Below, in pieces: positions 16,209-24,771 of a stretch of DNA of 32,203 nt (the stretch's first letter is position 1; each line of letters opens with the position of its first letter). Source of the DNA: Flavobacteriaceae bacterium (GTDB lineage: Bacteria; Bacteroidota; Bacteroidia; Flavobacteriales; Flavobacteriaceae); the NCBI GenBank assembly GCA_028825365.1, contig JAPKAF010000017.1:1-32203 (forward strand). The letters run 5' to 3'. The notes under the pieces are model-generated. The model saw nothing but the letters and a program-made list of their open reading frames with translations, searched no databases and was not told the origin of the DNA. The position numbers and the translations under genes are program-made.

Positions 16209-18542
16209 TTATTCATTTTCAGACATAGAATATGGCACAGAGCTTTTATCTGATCCCCAATTGAAATTAGGTGTGCTTGACATCTCAAAATCTATAACCC
16301 CACCCTCTCTCAAATCAGCATGGTCTAACCAATTCTTATTATACTGTAATTGATTAAAGTTAAAGTCTTTGATAAAAATGTTTTTGGCACTATTATTTTT
16401 AGCATTAATTTTTAATTCTTTGCCGTTACTTAGCTCTATAGTAACTTCTTCAAAAAGTGGACTTCCTATAACATATTGGCCAGTAACAGGAGCTACTGGA
16501 TAAAATCCGAGTGATGAAAATACAAACCATGCTGATGTTTGCCCATTATCCTCATCTCCGCAATAGCCATCAGCACCTGAACCGTACAAGTTGTCCATTA
16601 CATACCTTACTTTTTCTTGTGTTTTCCAAGGCTCTTGAGCATAATTATAGAGATATATCGCATGTTGGACTGGTTGATTTCCATGTGCATACTGACCCAT
16701 TCCTCCTATCTCCATTTCCAATATTTCATGAATTTTAAATCCATAATAACTATAGTCCGAGCTAGGGTCAGATGTAAATATTTGATCCATTTTTCTCACG
16801 TAGTTCTCTCTACCTCCCATTAAGTTAATTAACCCTTGTGGATCATGTAAAACAGACCAAGTATAATGCCAAGCGCTTCCTTCAGTAAAAACTCCTCCCC
16901 ATTTATCTGGTCTAAAAGGAGATTCAAAATTTCCGTCAGAGGACTTTCCTCTCATGAAGTTTGTAGAGGAATCAAATACGTTTTTATAATTAAAAGATCT
17001 GTTTCTAAAACGAGTAATTTCTTCTTCTGGTCTTTCTAATTTTTCGGCTAATTTCCAAATACAATAATCATTATAGGAATACTCTAAAGTCCTAGCAACA
17101 CTTTCATTAACAGAAGTATCAAATGGAATATAGCCCAATGAATTATATTCTTTAACCCCTTTTCTTCCAACAGAACTTAAAGGCCCTTCATTATTAGAGC
17201 TATTTATAATCCCCTGGTAGGCAGTTTCTATATCAAAGTTATTAATACCCTTAAGGTAAGCTTCTGCTATAATAGATGCAGAATTAGAGCCAATCATGCA
17301 GTCTCTATGACCTGGGCTAGACCATTCTGGAAGCCAACCACTTTCTTTGTATGGGTTAACCATAATGCCTTGTAATATTTCCCCAAGTTTTTCTGGATAC
17401 ATAAGCGTGTAAAATGGGAAAACAGCTCTAAAAGTATCCCAAAAACCATTATCCGTATATAAAGGTCCCTTTTCTATTTTACCATTGTAAGGACTGTAAT
17501 GAATTTGCTCTCCTTTACTGTTATATTCATGAAACTCTCTTGGAAACAGAAGAGTTCTATAAAAACTTGAGTAAAATTTTATAACATTTGATTTTGCAGT
17601 TTCGTGAGCTTTGAAATAATCTTTCTTATTTTCAAAAGTGTCGCTAAGAGCTGGTTTTACTTTTATTTTAGATAATTCATTATTCCAAACTTCTTTAGCT
17701 AAAGCTTTAGTTTTTTCAAATGTCTGGTTCTTCGGAATTTCTCTGTCTAAATTAATTTGAGCTTGTTCATGACTAATAAATGAAGAAGATATTCTGACTT
17801 CCACTACATTGTTTTTATTATTTATAAAACTAACATAGCTGCCAACGTGTTTACCTGAAAGTTCAGCTGTAGGATATATTTTCCCTTTTCCATCCCAAGT
17901 TCCAAACTCGTCAAAAGGAGTATTGAACTCAATAATGAAATAATTTGAAAAATTCTCTGGAACCCCACCTGAATTATTTTTGGATACCCCTATGATTTTA
18001 TTTTCTTTTGGTAAGACTTTAATTGTTGAGTTTTTAAAAAACGCATCTATTACTAAATGAGAGTCTGAATCTTTTGGAAATTCAATTTTAAAGTGAGCAG
18101 ACCTTTTAGTTGGGGTTAATTCTACTGTAGTTTTAGAATCAATTAATTTGACTTTATAATAATGAGGCAATACTTGAAGGTTATTAAATTGTGATTTGCG
18201 CTCATTTTCTAGAACTTTTAGTTTACCAGTAATTGGCATAATAGAAAAAGCTCCATAATCATTTATCCAAGGACTTGGTTGGTGAGTTTGTCTTATTCCT
18301 ACTAAACCAGAATTTTTATCAGTATAAATCCATCCGTCACCCATTTTACCAGTTTGAGGGGTCCAAAAGTTCATCCCCCATGGAAGTGCTATTGCTGGGT
18401 AAGTATTACCGTTAGATAACTCATGAGAGGAATCCGAACCTATTAGTGGATTAACGTATTGAGTGAAATCATCTTGCGAAAACGCAAAAAAATTAAAAAA
18501 AAGAATAACCAATACAGTTAATAAAGATGTTTTTTTATTCAT
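16209..18542 (-). CDS. GH92 alpha-1,2-mannosidase-type glycoside hydrolase
   Basis: Calcium-dependent inverting exo-alpha-mannosidase, the last gene of the mannosidase cluster. The signal peptide ends FAFSQ (residue 23). The N-terminal beta-sandwich carries GIRQTHQPSPWINDYG (Trp92, -1/+1 subsite region). In the helical barrel I read catalytic acid Glu554 (TEGSAWHY), His605-Glu606 (KIHEI) and base pair Asp663/Asp665 (GDEDNGQTSAW). These spacings (51, 52, 109 and 111 residues from the acid) equal those I recall for BT3990 Glu533, His584/Glu585 and Asp642/Asp644, where the His-Glu pair marks alpha-1,2 specificity. The start sits 9 nt after the previous GH92 stop, indicating one operon. Length (777) is normal. 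A periplasmic location is inferred from the type I signal peptide. Linkage preference is inferred from the motif, not proven. Confidence 0.93.
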   Translation of the reverse strand: MNKKTSLLTVLVILFFNFFAFSQDDFTQYVNPLIGSDSSHELSNGNTYPAIALPWGMNFWTPQTGKMGDGWIYTDKNSGLVGIRQTHQPSPWINDYGAFSIMPITGKLKVLENERKSQFNNLQVLPHYYKVKLIDSKTTVELTPTKRSAHFKIEFPKDSDSHLVIDAFFKNSTIKVLPKENKIIGVSKNNSGGVPENFSNYFIIEFNTPFDEFGTWDGKGKIYPTAELSGKHVGSYVSFINNKNNVVEVRISSSFISHEQAQINLDREIPKNQTFEKTKALAKEVWNNELSKIKVKPALSDTFENKKDYFKAHETAKSNVIKFYSSFYRTLLFPREFHEYNSKGEQIHYSPYNGKIEKGPLYTDNGFWDTFRAVFPFYTLMYPEKLGEILQGIMVNPYKESGWLPEWSSPGHRDCMIGSNSASIIAEAYLKGINNFDIETAYQGIINSSNNEGPLSSVGRKGVKEYNSLGYIPFDTSVNESVARTLEYSYNDYCIWKLAEKLERPEEEITRFRNRSFNYKNVFDSSTNFMRGKSSDGNFESPFRPDKWGGVFTEGSAWHYTWSVLHDPQGLINLMGGRENYVRKMDQIFTSDPSSDYSYYGFKIHEILEMEIGGMGQYAHGNQPVQHAIYLYNYAQEPWKTQEKVRYVMDNLYGSGADGYCGDEDNGQTSAWFVFSSLGFYPVAPVTGQYVIGSPLFEEVTIELSNGKELKINAKNNSAKNIFIKDFNFNQLQYNKNWLDHADLREGGVIDFEMSSTPNFNWGSDKSSVPYSMSENE

Positions 18543-18551
18543 ATTCCGTTA

Positions 18552-20822
18552 TTAATATACAATTGATTGTGGTCTGTATTTTTTCTCTAAACCAAAATTC
18601 AAGTTTGGTTTAGGGCCCATATTGAAAATTATTTCTCCTCCTTGCATAATATCTTTGTGGGTTATGTAAGAGAATTTGTAGTCTTTGCCGTTGAGTTGTA
18701 CAGACTGTATGTAAATGTTATCATCACTATTTTCTTTTGCTATAATTGTAAACTTTTTATCCTCTGGCAAGACAATAGAAGCTGCATCAAATAACGGAGA
18801 CCCAAATACATATGCCCCATTAGATGGGTTCACCGGGTAAAACCCTAGCGAGGAAAATATATGCCACGCTGACATTTGTCCACAATCTTCATTTCCTGAT
18901 AAACCATCAGGCTTATCTGTATAGAGTTCATTATTAATATACCTTACTTTATCCGCAATTTTATACGGTTGTCCAGAATAGGCATACATGTATGTGGTGT
19001 GGTGACTAGGCTCGTTTCCATGTGCATATTGACCAATTAGTCCTGTAATATCACTGGAAGCTTCTTCTCCCAAATCTGATGACATGCTAAATAATTCATC
19101 CAGTTTTTGAGTGTATTTTTCATCTCCACCAAGTAATTCAATTAACCCTTCAGGGTCTTGAGGGACAAGCCATAAATATTGCCATGCATTTCCTTCACAA
19201 TAATCATTGACTCTGTGTTCAGCCCGAACAGGGTCAAAAGGAGTTCTCCAACTTCCATCTGCAAGCTTCCCTCTCATAAATCGAGTTTCATTGTCAAAAT
19301 ATTCTTTATAAGCTTTGGACCTGTTTAAGAAATACTCATAATCTTCTTGTTTATTTAATTTTTTTGCTAATTGAGCAATAGACCAATCTGCTATTGCATA
19401 CTCCATTGAACTTGCTACTGATTCAACCATATAATCTGCAGGAATATATCCTTTTTCCATTAATTTTTTTACACCAGGTTCAAAATCTCCAGTAGCACTC
19501 GTTTTAACAGCTTCAAAAACCTCCTCTAAGTCAATTCCCTCAAACCCTTTCAAAGAAGCGTCAATTACAACAGGGATAGCGCTATATCCAGGCATAGTGT
19601 TTGTTTCGTTTCCTCTTAGATGCCATATTGGTAATTTGCCTTGATGATCAAAAATTTTCAACATAGAATTAACCATATCGCTAACTCTTTCTGGTTGGGT
19701 AATTGTGTATAATGGATGTGCTGCCCTATAGGTATCCCATAAAGAAAATAGAGTATAATTAGTAAAGGTCGTGTCTTTGTAAACAACCTTGTCGGTTCCT
19801 CTATATTCACCATTTACGTCTTGATATAAATTAGGAGCAATCATTGTGTGATACATCGCTGTATAAAAAACTCTTTTCTTTTTTAAATCATCCGTTGTAA
19901 TATCAATCTTTGATAGTTCTTGATTCCATTTGTTTTCAGCTTCCTTTTTTACTTTGTCAAAATCCCAATGAGGAATCTCAACGGTCAGGTTTTCAAGTGC
20001 GTTTTCAGAACTAACAGTCGAAACACCCATTTTTACATATATTTCTTCATTTTTTTCAGTTTCAAACTCTAAAAACCCTTTAACAAAGGTTCCTTTTAAC
20101 TCATCTCCTTTAAACTTTTTATCTCTGTCGTAAAGAATAAAATCTTTAACTGGTTTAGAAAGAATTAAAGTAAAATACTCTCTTTGATCCGACGCCCACC
20201 CAGATGAAAATCTATGACCTTGAAAAGTGGTGTCATTTACTTTTTTTAAATAGGTTTCGGTAGGCCTGTCAGCACTTCCTTCCCCTAAATCTATTATTAC
20301 TCTGGACTTTTTTGAAGATGGGTATGTATATCTGTGAAACCCTACTCTTTCAGAGGCTGTAAGCTCAACATCAATATTATATCTTTCAAGGGCTACTTTA
20401 TAGTAGCCTACAGAATTAAATTCTTTGTTTTTTCTATAAAGTGAAGAATATCCAGACATATGATTATCTTGATTTCCAGCATTATATTTTAATTCACCAG
20501 TAGCAGGCATAATTGTTAACTCTCCTAAATCAGACATTCCTGTACCACTAACGTTTAAGTGACAAAACCCTTTTACAATACTGTCTGTATGATGATACGA
20601 AGAAGACCAATCCCATCCTTTATTAAAATTTGTCGGTCCAACTTGAACCCCTCCAAAAGGGACTGTGGCGCCAACAAATACATGGCCATGTCCTCCTGAA
20701 CCAATAAACGGATCAACATATTTTATTAAATCATTTTCATTTTCAGAATTAGCAATGAAGTTATATCCACAAAGGATTGCAAGTAAAATGATAATATTGA
20801 TTGGATTTTTTATTTTTTTCAT
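18552..20822 (-). CDS. GH92 alpha-mannosidase, non-alpha-1,2 type motif
   Basis: Second GH92 exo-alpha-mannosidase of the operon, 756 residues, with an N-terminal signal segment. Family motifs are YVDPFIGSGGHGHVFVGATV with PFGGVQVGP near the N-terminus, SLWDTYRAAHPLYTI, catalytic acid Glu543 in CEGNAWQYLW, HGNEPSHHTTYMYAYSGQP, and the base motif GNEDCGQMSAW with Asp646. Between acid and base it is eight residues shorter than the paralogue at 16209 and lacks the His-Glu pair tied to alpha-1,2 specificity; the first Asp of the DED base motif is Asn. It is therefore probably aimed at another linkage such as alpha-1,3, which is an inference. It is tightly packed: 9 nt from the upstream and 9 nt from the downstream GH92 gene. 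Likely periplasmic. Confidence 0.93.
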   Translation of the reverse strand: MKKIKNPINIIILLAILCGYNFIANSENENDLIKYVDPFIGSGGHGHVFVGATVPFGGVQVGPTNFNKGWDWSSSYHHTDSIVKGFCHLNVSGTGMSDLGELTIMPATGELKYNAGNQDNHMSGYSSLYRKNKEFNSVGYYKVALERYNIDVELTASERVGFHRYTYPSSKKSRVIIDLGEGSADRPTETYLKKVNDTTFQGHRFSSGWASDQREYFTLILSKPVKDFILYDRDKKFKGDELKGTFVKGFLEFETEKNEEIYVKMGVSTVSSENALENLTVEIPHWDFDKVKKEAENKWNQELSKIDITTDDLKKKRVFYTAMYHTMIAPNLYQDVNGEYRGTDKVVYKDTTFTNYTLFSLWDTYRAAHPLYTITQPERVSDMVNSMLKIFDHQGKLPIWHLRGNETNTMPGYSAIPVVIDASLKGFEGIDLEEVFEAVKTSATGDFEPGVKKLMEKGYIPADYMVESVASSMEYAIADWSIAQLAKKLNKQEDYEYFLNRSKAYKEYFDNETRFMRGKLADGSWRTPFDPVRAEHRVNDYCEGNAWQYLWLVPQDPEGLIELLGGDEKYTQKLDELFSMSSDLGEEASSDITGLIGQYAHGNEPSHHTTYMYAYSGQPYKIADKVRYINNELYTDKPDGLSGNEDCGQMSAWHIFSSLGFYPVNPSNGAYVFGSPLFDAASIVLPEDKKFTIIAKENSDDNIYIQSVQLNGKDYKFSYITHKDIMQGGEIIFNMGPKPNLNFGLEKKYRPQSIVY

Positions 20823-20831
20823 AATTCTAGT

Positions 20832-22979
20832 TTAGTTAAAGCTTGGCGGAGGTTCTGTTTCTCCCCAGTTAGATTGTTTGTTTGTGGTTGTTTCAAATTC
20901 TAACACTCCACCGTTTTTAATTTTATCCCATTCTATCCAGCTAGAATAATGAGAATTGTTGTTTAAAAGTAAAGATTTTGTGTAAAAGTTATTTGTTTTT
21001 GGAGTAATAATTTTAAGAGTTTTTTTATTAGGTAAACTAATTAAAACCTCCTCGAAAGAAGGAATATTAATCGATAAGCCTGCAACACCCGGTATCATTG
21101 GATAAAGACCAATGGATGCGAAAACATACCAAGCTCCCATCGTCCCTAAATCATCATTTCCTGGAAGCCCAGAGCTACTGCTATTATACTGTTCATCTAA
21201 TATTCGTGCTATAGTTTGGGAGGTTTTTTCTGGTTTTTTAATCCAATTATATACCCAAGGAACTTGAAAATCAGGCTCATTCCCTGCAGCAAACCAATCC
21301 TGCTCATATTTAGCGTCTAATTTACTAAAAAGAGTATCTAATCTTGTTTCAGCAAAAGCATCCCCTCCAATTTTATTTATTAAATCTTTGAGGTTATAAG
21401 GAACCATCCAGAAATAATTTTTATACGTCCCTTCTCTCCAGTCATGAGTGATGTCTTTCCAGACATTATTTGGGAATTTAGAATTCAACCAGTTGTTTTC
21501 AGGGTTATAAATATTATTCCAATTTTGAGCTCTATCTTTTAAAAATTTAGCATCCTCTTTTTCGTTTAAAGCGTTTAAGGCAAACTGGCTTATTGCGAAG
21601 TCAGAAGAAGTGTACTCTAACATCATTGATGCAAATGTGTGACCGTTGTTCATGTACTCTGTTAGGTATGGCCTAACTTCTTGTTTTTGAGATTTTAGTC
21701 TTGGCTCCATAGCGCCTTTACGCATATATTTATAGGCTTTTGTTAAATCAAAATTATTTGCTCCAAAAGCAAATGAATTTGAAATTAAAATTGGCGTGGG
21801 GTCACCCTGCATAATTCCAGTTTCAATATTAGCTAAGATCCACCTTCCATATCCACCAGCCTGCTCTGCAAAATTGACTAAGGACTGCATCATTTCACTA
21901 CTTTCATTTGGAAATAACATAGCAAGAAGTTGACCTTGAGTTCTGTAGGTATCCCAGACACTAAAAGAACTATAATGCTCTTTACCATTAGTATTGTTGT
22001 AAACTTTAAAATCGGCGCCCATATAATCCCCATTAGAATCACTAACAATATTTGGATGTATTAAACTATGGTAAAAGTTGGTATAAAACTGTACTTTTTT
22101 GTCCTGATTACTAGTCGATATTTTTATTTTATTTAAATGCTCATCCCATACTTTTTGTGTAGCGTTTAAGTACGTTTCAAAAGAAGAGTTTAAGTTCTCT
22201 GAATGTAAGTTTTCTTTAGCATTTTCAATTGAAACAAAAGAGATCGCTATTCTGTAATTAATTTCTTTATTTTTTAGTGTATTAAAAGTGAAAAACGCGC
22301 CTGAGTTCTTTCCATTATTTGAAAGTTCTTCTGATAATTCCTTTCCATTCCATGTTCCCAGTTCATTCGCTTGTCTATCAAATTCAGCTGCAAAATAAAC
22401 TTTATAAGGAGTTTCTGTTCCGCAAAACTCTCCTCCCTCTGTAAAACCTTCACAAGTCGAGTTTGAAGTAATCTTTATTTTTGAGTTTTTAATATACTTT
22501 TCGTTTGAAGAATTTACACCAGAACCTATAACTATAGTACCTTTTTTGGAGTTCTTAAATTCAAAATTAGCTATTGCAGATCTTTTAGTTACTGTTAATT
22601 GGCTAGTGATATCGTTTTTTGAGTTAACCGATAAGTAGCCAGCAGATGCATTATTAATTTCAGTAAAAGAATCAAATGAATTCATATCAAAAGGAGACTT
22701 CTCTAGACTGCCTGACAAAGGAGTTACTGGAAAATTACCCATATTAGAACAACCCGCTCCGCTTAACTGAGTAACTACAAACCCTTTTTGAGGTGAGAAA
22801 AAACTTGGTGTGAACTGAACCATTCCAAATGGATATGTAGCGCCAATAAAAGAATACCCACAAGCAAGTGATTCGCCTTTAGACCCTATTTTTGTATCTA
22901 CAATTTTAGATAATTGTTGAGAATAAGTGACTGTAAAAAACAAACATAAAATATAAAAAATAACTCTCTTATGATTCAT
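20832..22979 (-). CDS. Divergent GH92 family glycoside hydrolase
   Basis: Third and most divergent GH92 enzyme, 715 residues, with a signal peptide ending VTYSQ. The family features are VDTKIGSKGESLACGYSFIG with ATYPFGMVQFTP, FSVWDTYRTQGQLLAMLFP, catalytic acid Glu516 in REGTYKNYFWMVPYN, AAGNEPDFQVPWVYNWIKKP, and GNDDLGTMGAWYVFASIGLY with base Asp610. It lacks the HH after GNEP and the alpha-1,2-type His-Glu pair, and carries an N-terminal SGAGCSNMGNF where relatives have a GTGMSDLG-like loop. The substrate linkage therefore likely differs from its two neighbours; possibilities are alpha-1,3, alpha-1,6 or another manno-configured residue. It is first of the three GH92 genes in transcription order, 11 nt after the discoidin lipoprotein gene and 9 nt before the next GH92. 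Predicted periplasmic. Confidence 0.9.
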   Translation of the reverse strand: MNHKRVIFYILCLFFTVTYSQQLSKIVDTKIGSKGESLACGYSFIGATYPFGMVQFTPSFFSPQKGFVVTQLSGAGCSNMGNFPVTPLSGSLEKSPFDMNSFDSFTEINNASAGYLSVNSKNDITSQLTVTKRSAIANFEFKNSKKGTIVIGSGVNSSNEKYIKNSKIKITSNSTCEGFTEGGEFCGTETPYKVYFAAEFDRQANELGTWNGKELSEELSNNGKNSGAFFTFNTLKNKEINYRIAISFVSIENAKENLHSENLNSSFETYLNATQKVWDEHLNKIKISTSNQDKKVQFYTNFYHSLIHPNIVSDSNGDYMGADFKVYNNTNGKEHYSSFSVWDTYRTQGQLLAMLFPNESSEMMQSLVNFAEQAGGYGRWILANIETGIMQGDPTPILISNSFAFGANNFDLTKAYKYMRKGAMEPRLKSQKQEVRPYLTEYMNNGHTFASMMLEYTSSDFAISQFALNALNEKEDAKFLKDRAQNWNNIYNPENNWLNSKFPNNVWKDITHDWREGTYKNYFWMVPYNLKDLINKIGGDAFAETRLDTLFSKLDAKYEQDWFAAGNEPDFQVPWVYNWIKKPEKTSQTIARILDEQYNSSSSGLPGNDDLGTMGAWYVFASIGLYPMIPGVAGLSINIPSFEEVLISLPNKKTLKIITPKTNNFYTKSLLLNNNSHYSSWIEWDKIKNGGVLEFETTTNKQSNWGETEPPPSFN

Positions 22980-22990
22980 CGCTTAATTTG

Positions 22991-24760
22991 TTAGTTGGGC
23001 GGAAAAGCTCCCATTCCGTCAAAAGACATTTCAATAAACTGACATGCACTACCTTCAACGGTAGAAACAAATCTTATTCTAATATATCTGCTCATTGGAC
23101 CTGCTGGAATGTCAAACTCGGCAAAGTCAGATCCACTCCCATTTATTGCTTGAGAAGTTATTAATTGCCAACCTGCATTTTCAAATTCAGATGTTAAAAC
23201 AGCCTCAGAAGTAACACTGTTTCCAGAGCTTTCAAAAACTGGCAATGTTTCTGCATTTTCGATGTTTTCTCTACCCCAGATTTCAATTTGTGTTGGATTA
23301 TTACCAGCATAACTCGAAGTTGGCCTGTAATGAATCTTTGCTTTAGCTAGCTGAGTAGTTAACCCTAGGTCAATAGTAAAGTGACCTGGAACTGAATTCT
23401 CCCCCGAGTGGTATCCATTAGAATCCCCAGACCAAAAACTATTATTATCCCATAAATATAACGCTGGTTCAGCGTTATAAAAATTTCCTGGATTATCACT
23501 CGGCATATTTACCAATTGAAATTCTGTTCTATCAAGTTCTATCGCTTCTGTATTTTCACCATAAAAAGTCAACTCTGTTAACTGTGCGCTTTCCCCTCCA
23601 ACAGAGCCGGTTACTCTATACCTAATATATCGCATAAGACTAGAGGCTGGTGGCAAAATAAAACTATGAGTATCTTCATTTAGTCCGTCAATTTCACCTT
23701 CATACAATAATTGCCAACTTGCACTAATAAATTCTGATTCACTACTGGATGAGGTTTCGGCAAAATTTAAATTATCTCTTCCCCATATTTGAACTTGAGT
23801 TGGGTTATTTGATGGGTTAATCGTTGGATCAACTAAATTTAATTTCAGTTTTCTTAAATCAGTTTTAACGCCTAAATCGACTGTAAAATGATGAGGAATA
23901 CTGTTTGGCCCTGAATGGTATGTGCTGGTGTCTGTGCCATCGGATGATCCATCACCGTCAAATAAATACTCAGTTGGATTCGCTCCATTAAATGTGCCTG
24001 GATTATCACTTGGCATATTTACAAGCCTTATAAAATCTTTATTTAGCTCTGCATAAGGTAACTCTGGGAGTGTATATTGAAGAGGGTCTAAAACTATTGA
24101 ATCTATTCCGTTTAGTCCAGATTGAATCACTGAAGTTGTAAGCATATTACCAAGAGGCTTAAAATTAATAAGCTTTAGTCTGTTGTCTTCATAAAAAACA
24201 GTATCATTAACTATCTCATCTTCTTCATTTTCATAATCTATAAGCGTGTAAATTACATACTCTGATTCTGCATTTCCATAAAAATTTACATAATCTCCTT
24301 CAGATTCAAATGAGAAATCTAGCACTTCTCTGGCGTCCTGATCCATAACAAATTCATCCCCTACTACACTACCGGCTACAACTTGTGAGACTGATAGATT
24401 TCCATTTGGGTCTTGTGTAGAAACCGTAAACTCATAACTTCCTTCCTCTAGGTCTTCTATTATAACAGAAAATATATCTGAAAGATTATCTCCAATCGGA
24501 AATAATTGAGTTTCTCCATTAAATTCAATAATAAGTTGATTTGATGTGCCTAAAAATTGAGTATATCCTTCCAATTGAGCTCTGTAAAATCCTGGTCTAA
24601 TGTTTAAAGTATCTAATTGGCCGGCGTAAATAGTTTCGCCATTTAAATATTCTTCGTGAATTGAATCCATATCAGTACAAGAAAAATAAATTGCTGATGT
24701 AGTTAGCACTAAGGTCAAGAATTTCAATTTTTGTAACACGGTTTCTATTGTATTTAACAT
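22991..24760 (-). CDS. Surface glycan-binding lipoprotein: DUF4998-like plus two discoidin domains
   Basis: Predicted surface glycan-binding protein of the locus. From the ATG at 24760 (589 residues) it has a signal peptide ending IYFSC (lipidated Cys28), followed by TDMDS, an acidic start compatible with surface export. An N-terminal part resembling DUF4998 (DTLNIRPGFYRAQLEGYTQF and LIIEFNGETQ) is followed by two F5/8 type C (discoidin)-like domains, each beginning LVNMPSDNPG and sharing HFTVDLG/HFTIDLG, NPTQVQIWGR/NPTQIEIWGR and a final RYIRYR/RYIRIR strand. A start at 24793 would overlap the upstream gene by 22 nt; 24760 restores the 11-nt spacing seen across the operon. Position between susD-type genes and GH92 genes supports glycan capture. 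The ligand is unknown but inferred to be mannose-rich. Confidence 0.83.
   Translation of the reverse strand: MLNTIETVLQKLKFLTLVLTTSAIYFSCTDMDSIHEEYLNGETIYAGQLDTLNIRPGFYRAQLEGYTQFLGTSNQLIIEFNGETQLFPIGDNLSDIFSVIIEDLEEGSYEFTVSTQDPNGNLSVSQVVAGSVVGDEFVMDQDAREVLDFSFESEGDYVNFYGNAESEYVIYTLIDYENEEDEIVNDTVFYEDNRLKLINFKPLGNMLTTSVIQSGLNGIDSIVLDPLQYTLPELPYAELNKDFIRLVNMPSDNPGTFNGANPTEYLFDGDGSSDGTDTSTYHSGPNSIPHHFTVDLGVKTDLRKLKLNLVDPTINPSNNPTQVQIWGRDNLNFAETSSSSESEFISASWQLLYEGEIDGLNEDTHSFILPPASSLMRYIRYRVTGSVGGESAQLTELTFYGENTEAIELDRTEFQLVNMPSDNPGNFYNAEPALYLWDNNSFWSGDSNGYHSGENSVPGHFTIDLGLTTQLAKAKIHYRPTSSYAGNNPTQIEIWGRENIENAETLPVFESSGNSVTSEAVLTSEFENAGWQLITSQAINGSGSDFAEFDIPAGPMSRYIRIRFVSTVEGSACQFIEMSFDGMGAFPPN
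23487..24022 (-). repeat. Internal duplication of discoidin domain (two copies 510 bp apart)
   Basis: The 26-nt segments at 23487-23512 and 23997-24022 are identical except for one base, and both encode LVNMPSDNPG at the start of each discoidin domain. The interval of 510 bp equals one domain (170 residues). The rest of the two copies has diverged in sequence but keeps conserved blocks, so this is an old in-frame domain duplication. Confidence 0.75.
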
Positions 24761-24771
24761 CTTAAAAAATA

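Noticed and set aside
16209-18542. HGNQP in the 777-residue GH92 where relatives have HGNEP, suggesting loss of the catalytic acid as in mannose-phosphate uncapping GH92 enzymes
   Set aside because: Counting residues places the catalytic acid in TEGSAWHY (Glu554), with His-Glu and DED motifs at exactly the BT3990 spacing. The GNQP position is not the acid, so the enzyme should be a normal mannosidase.
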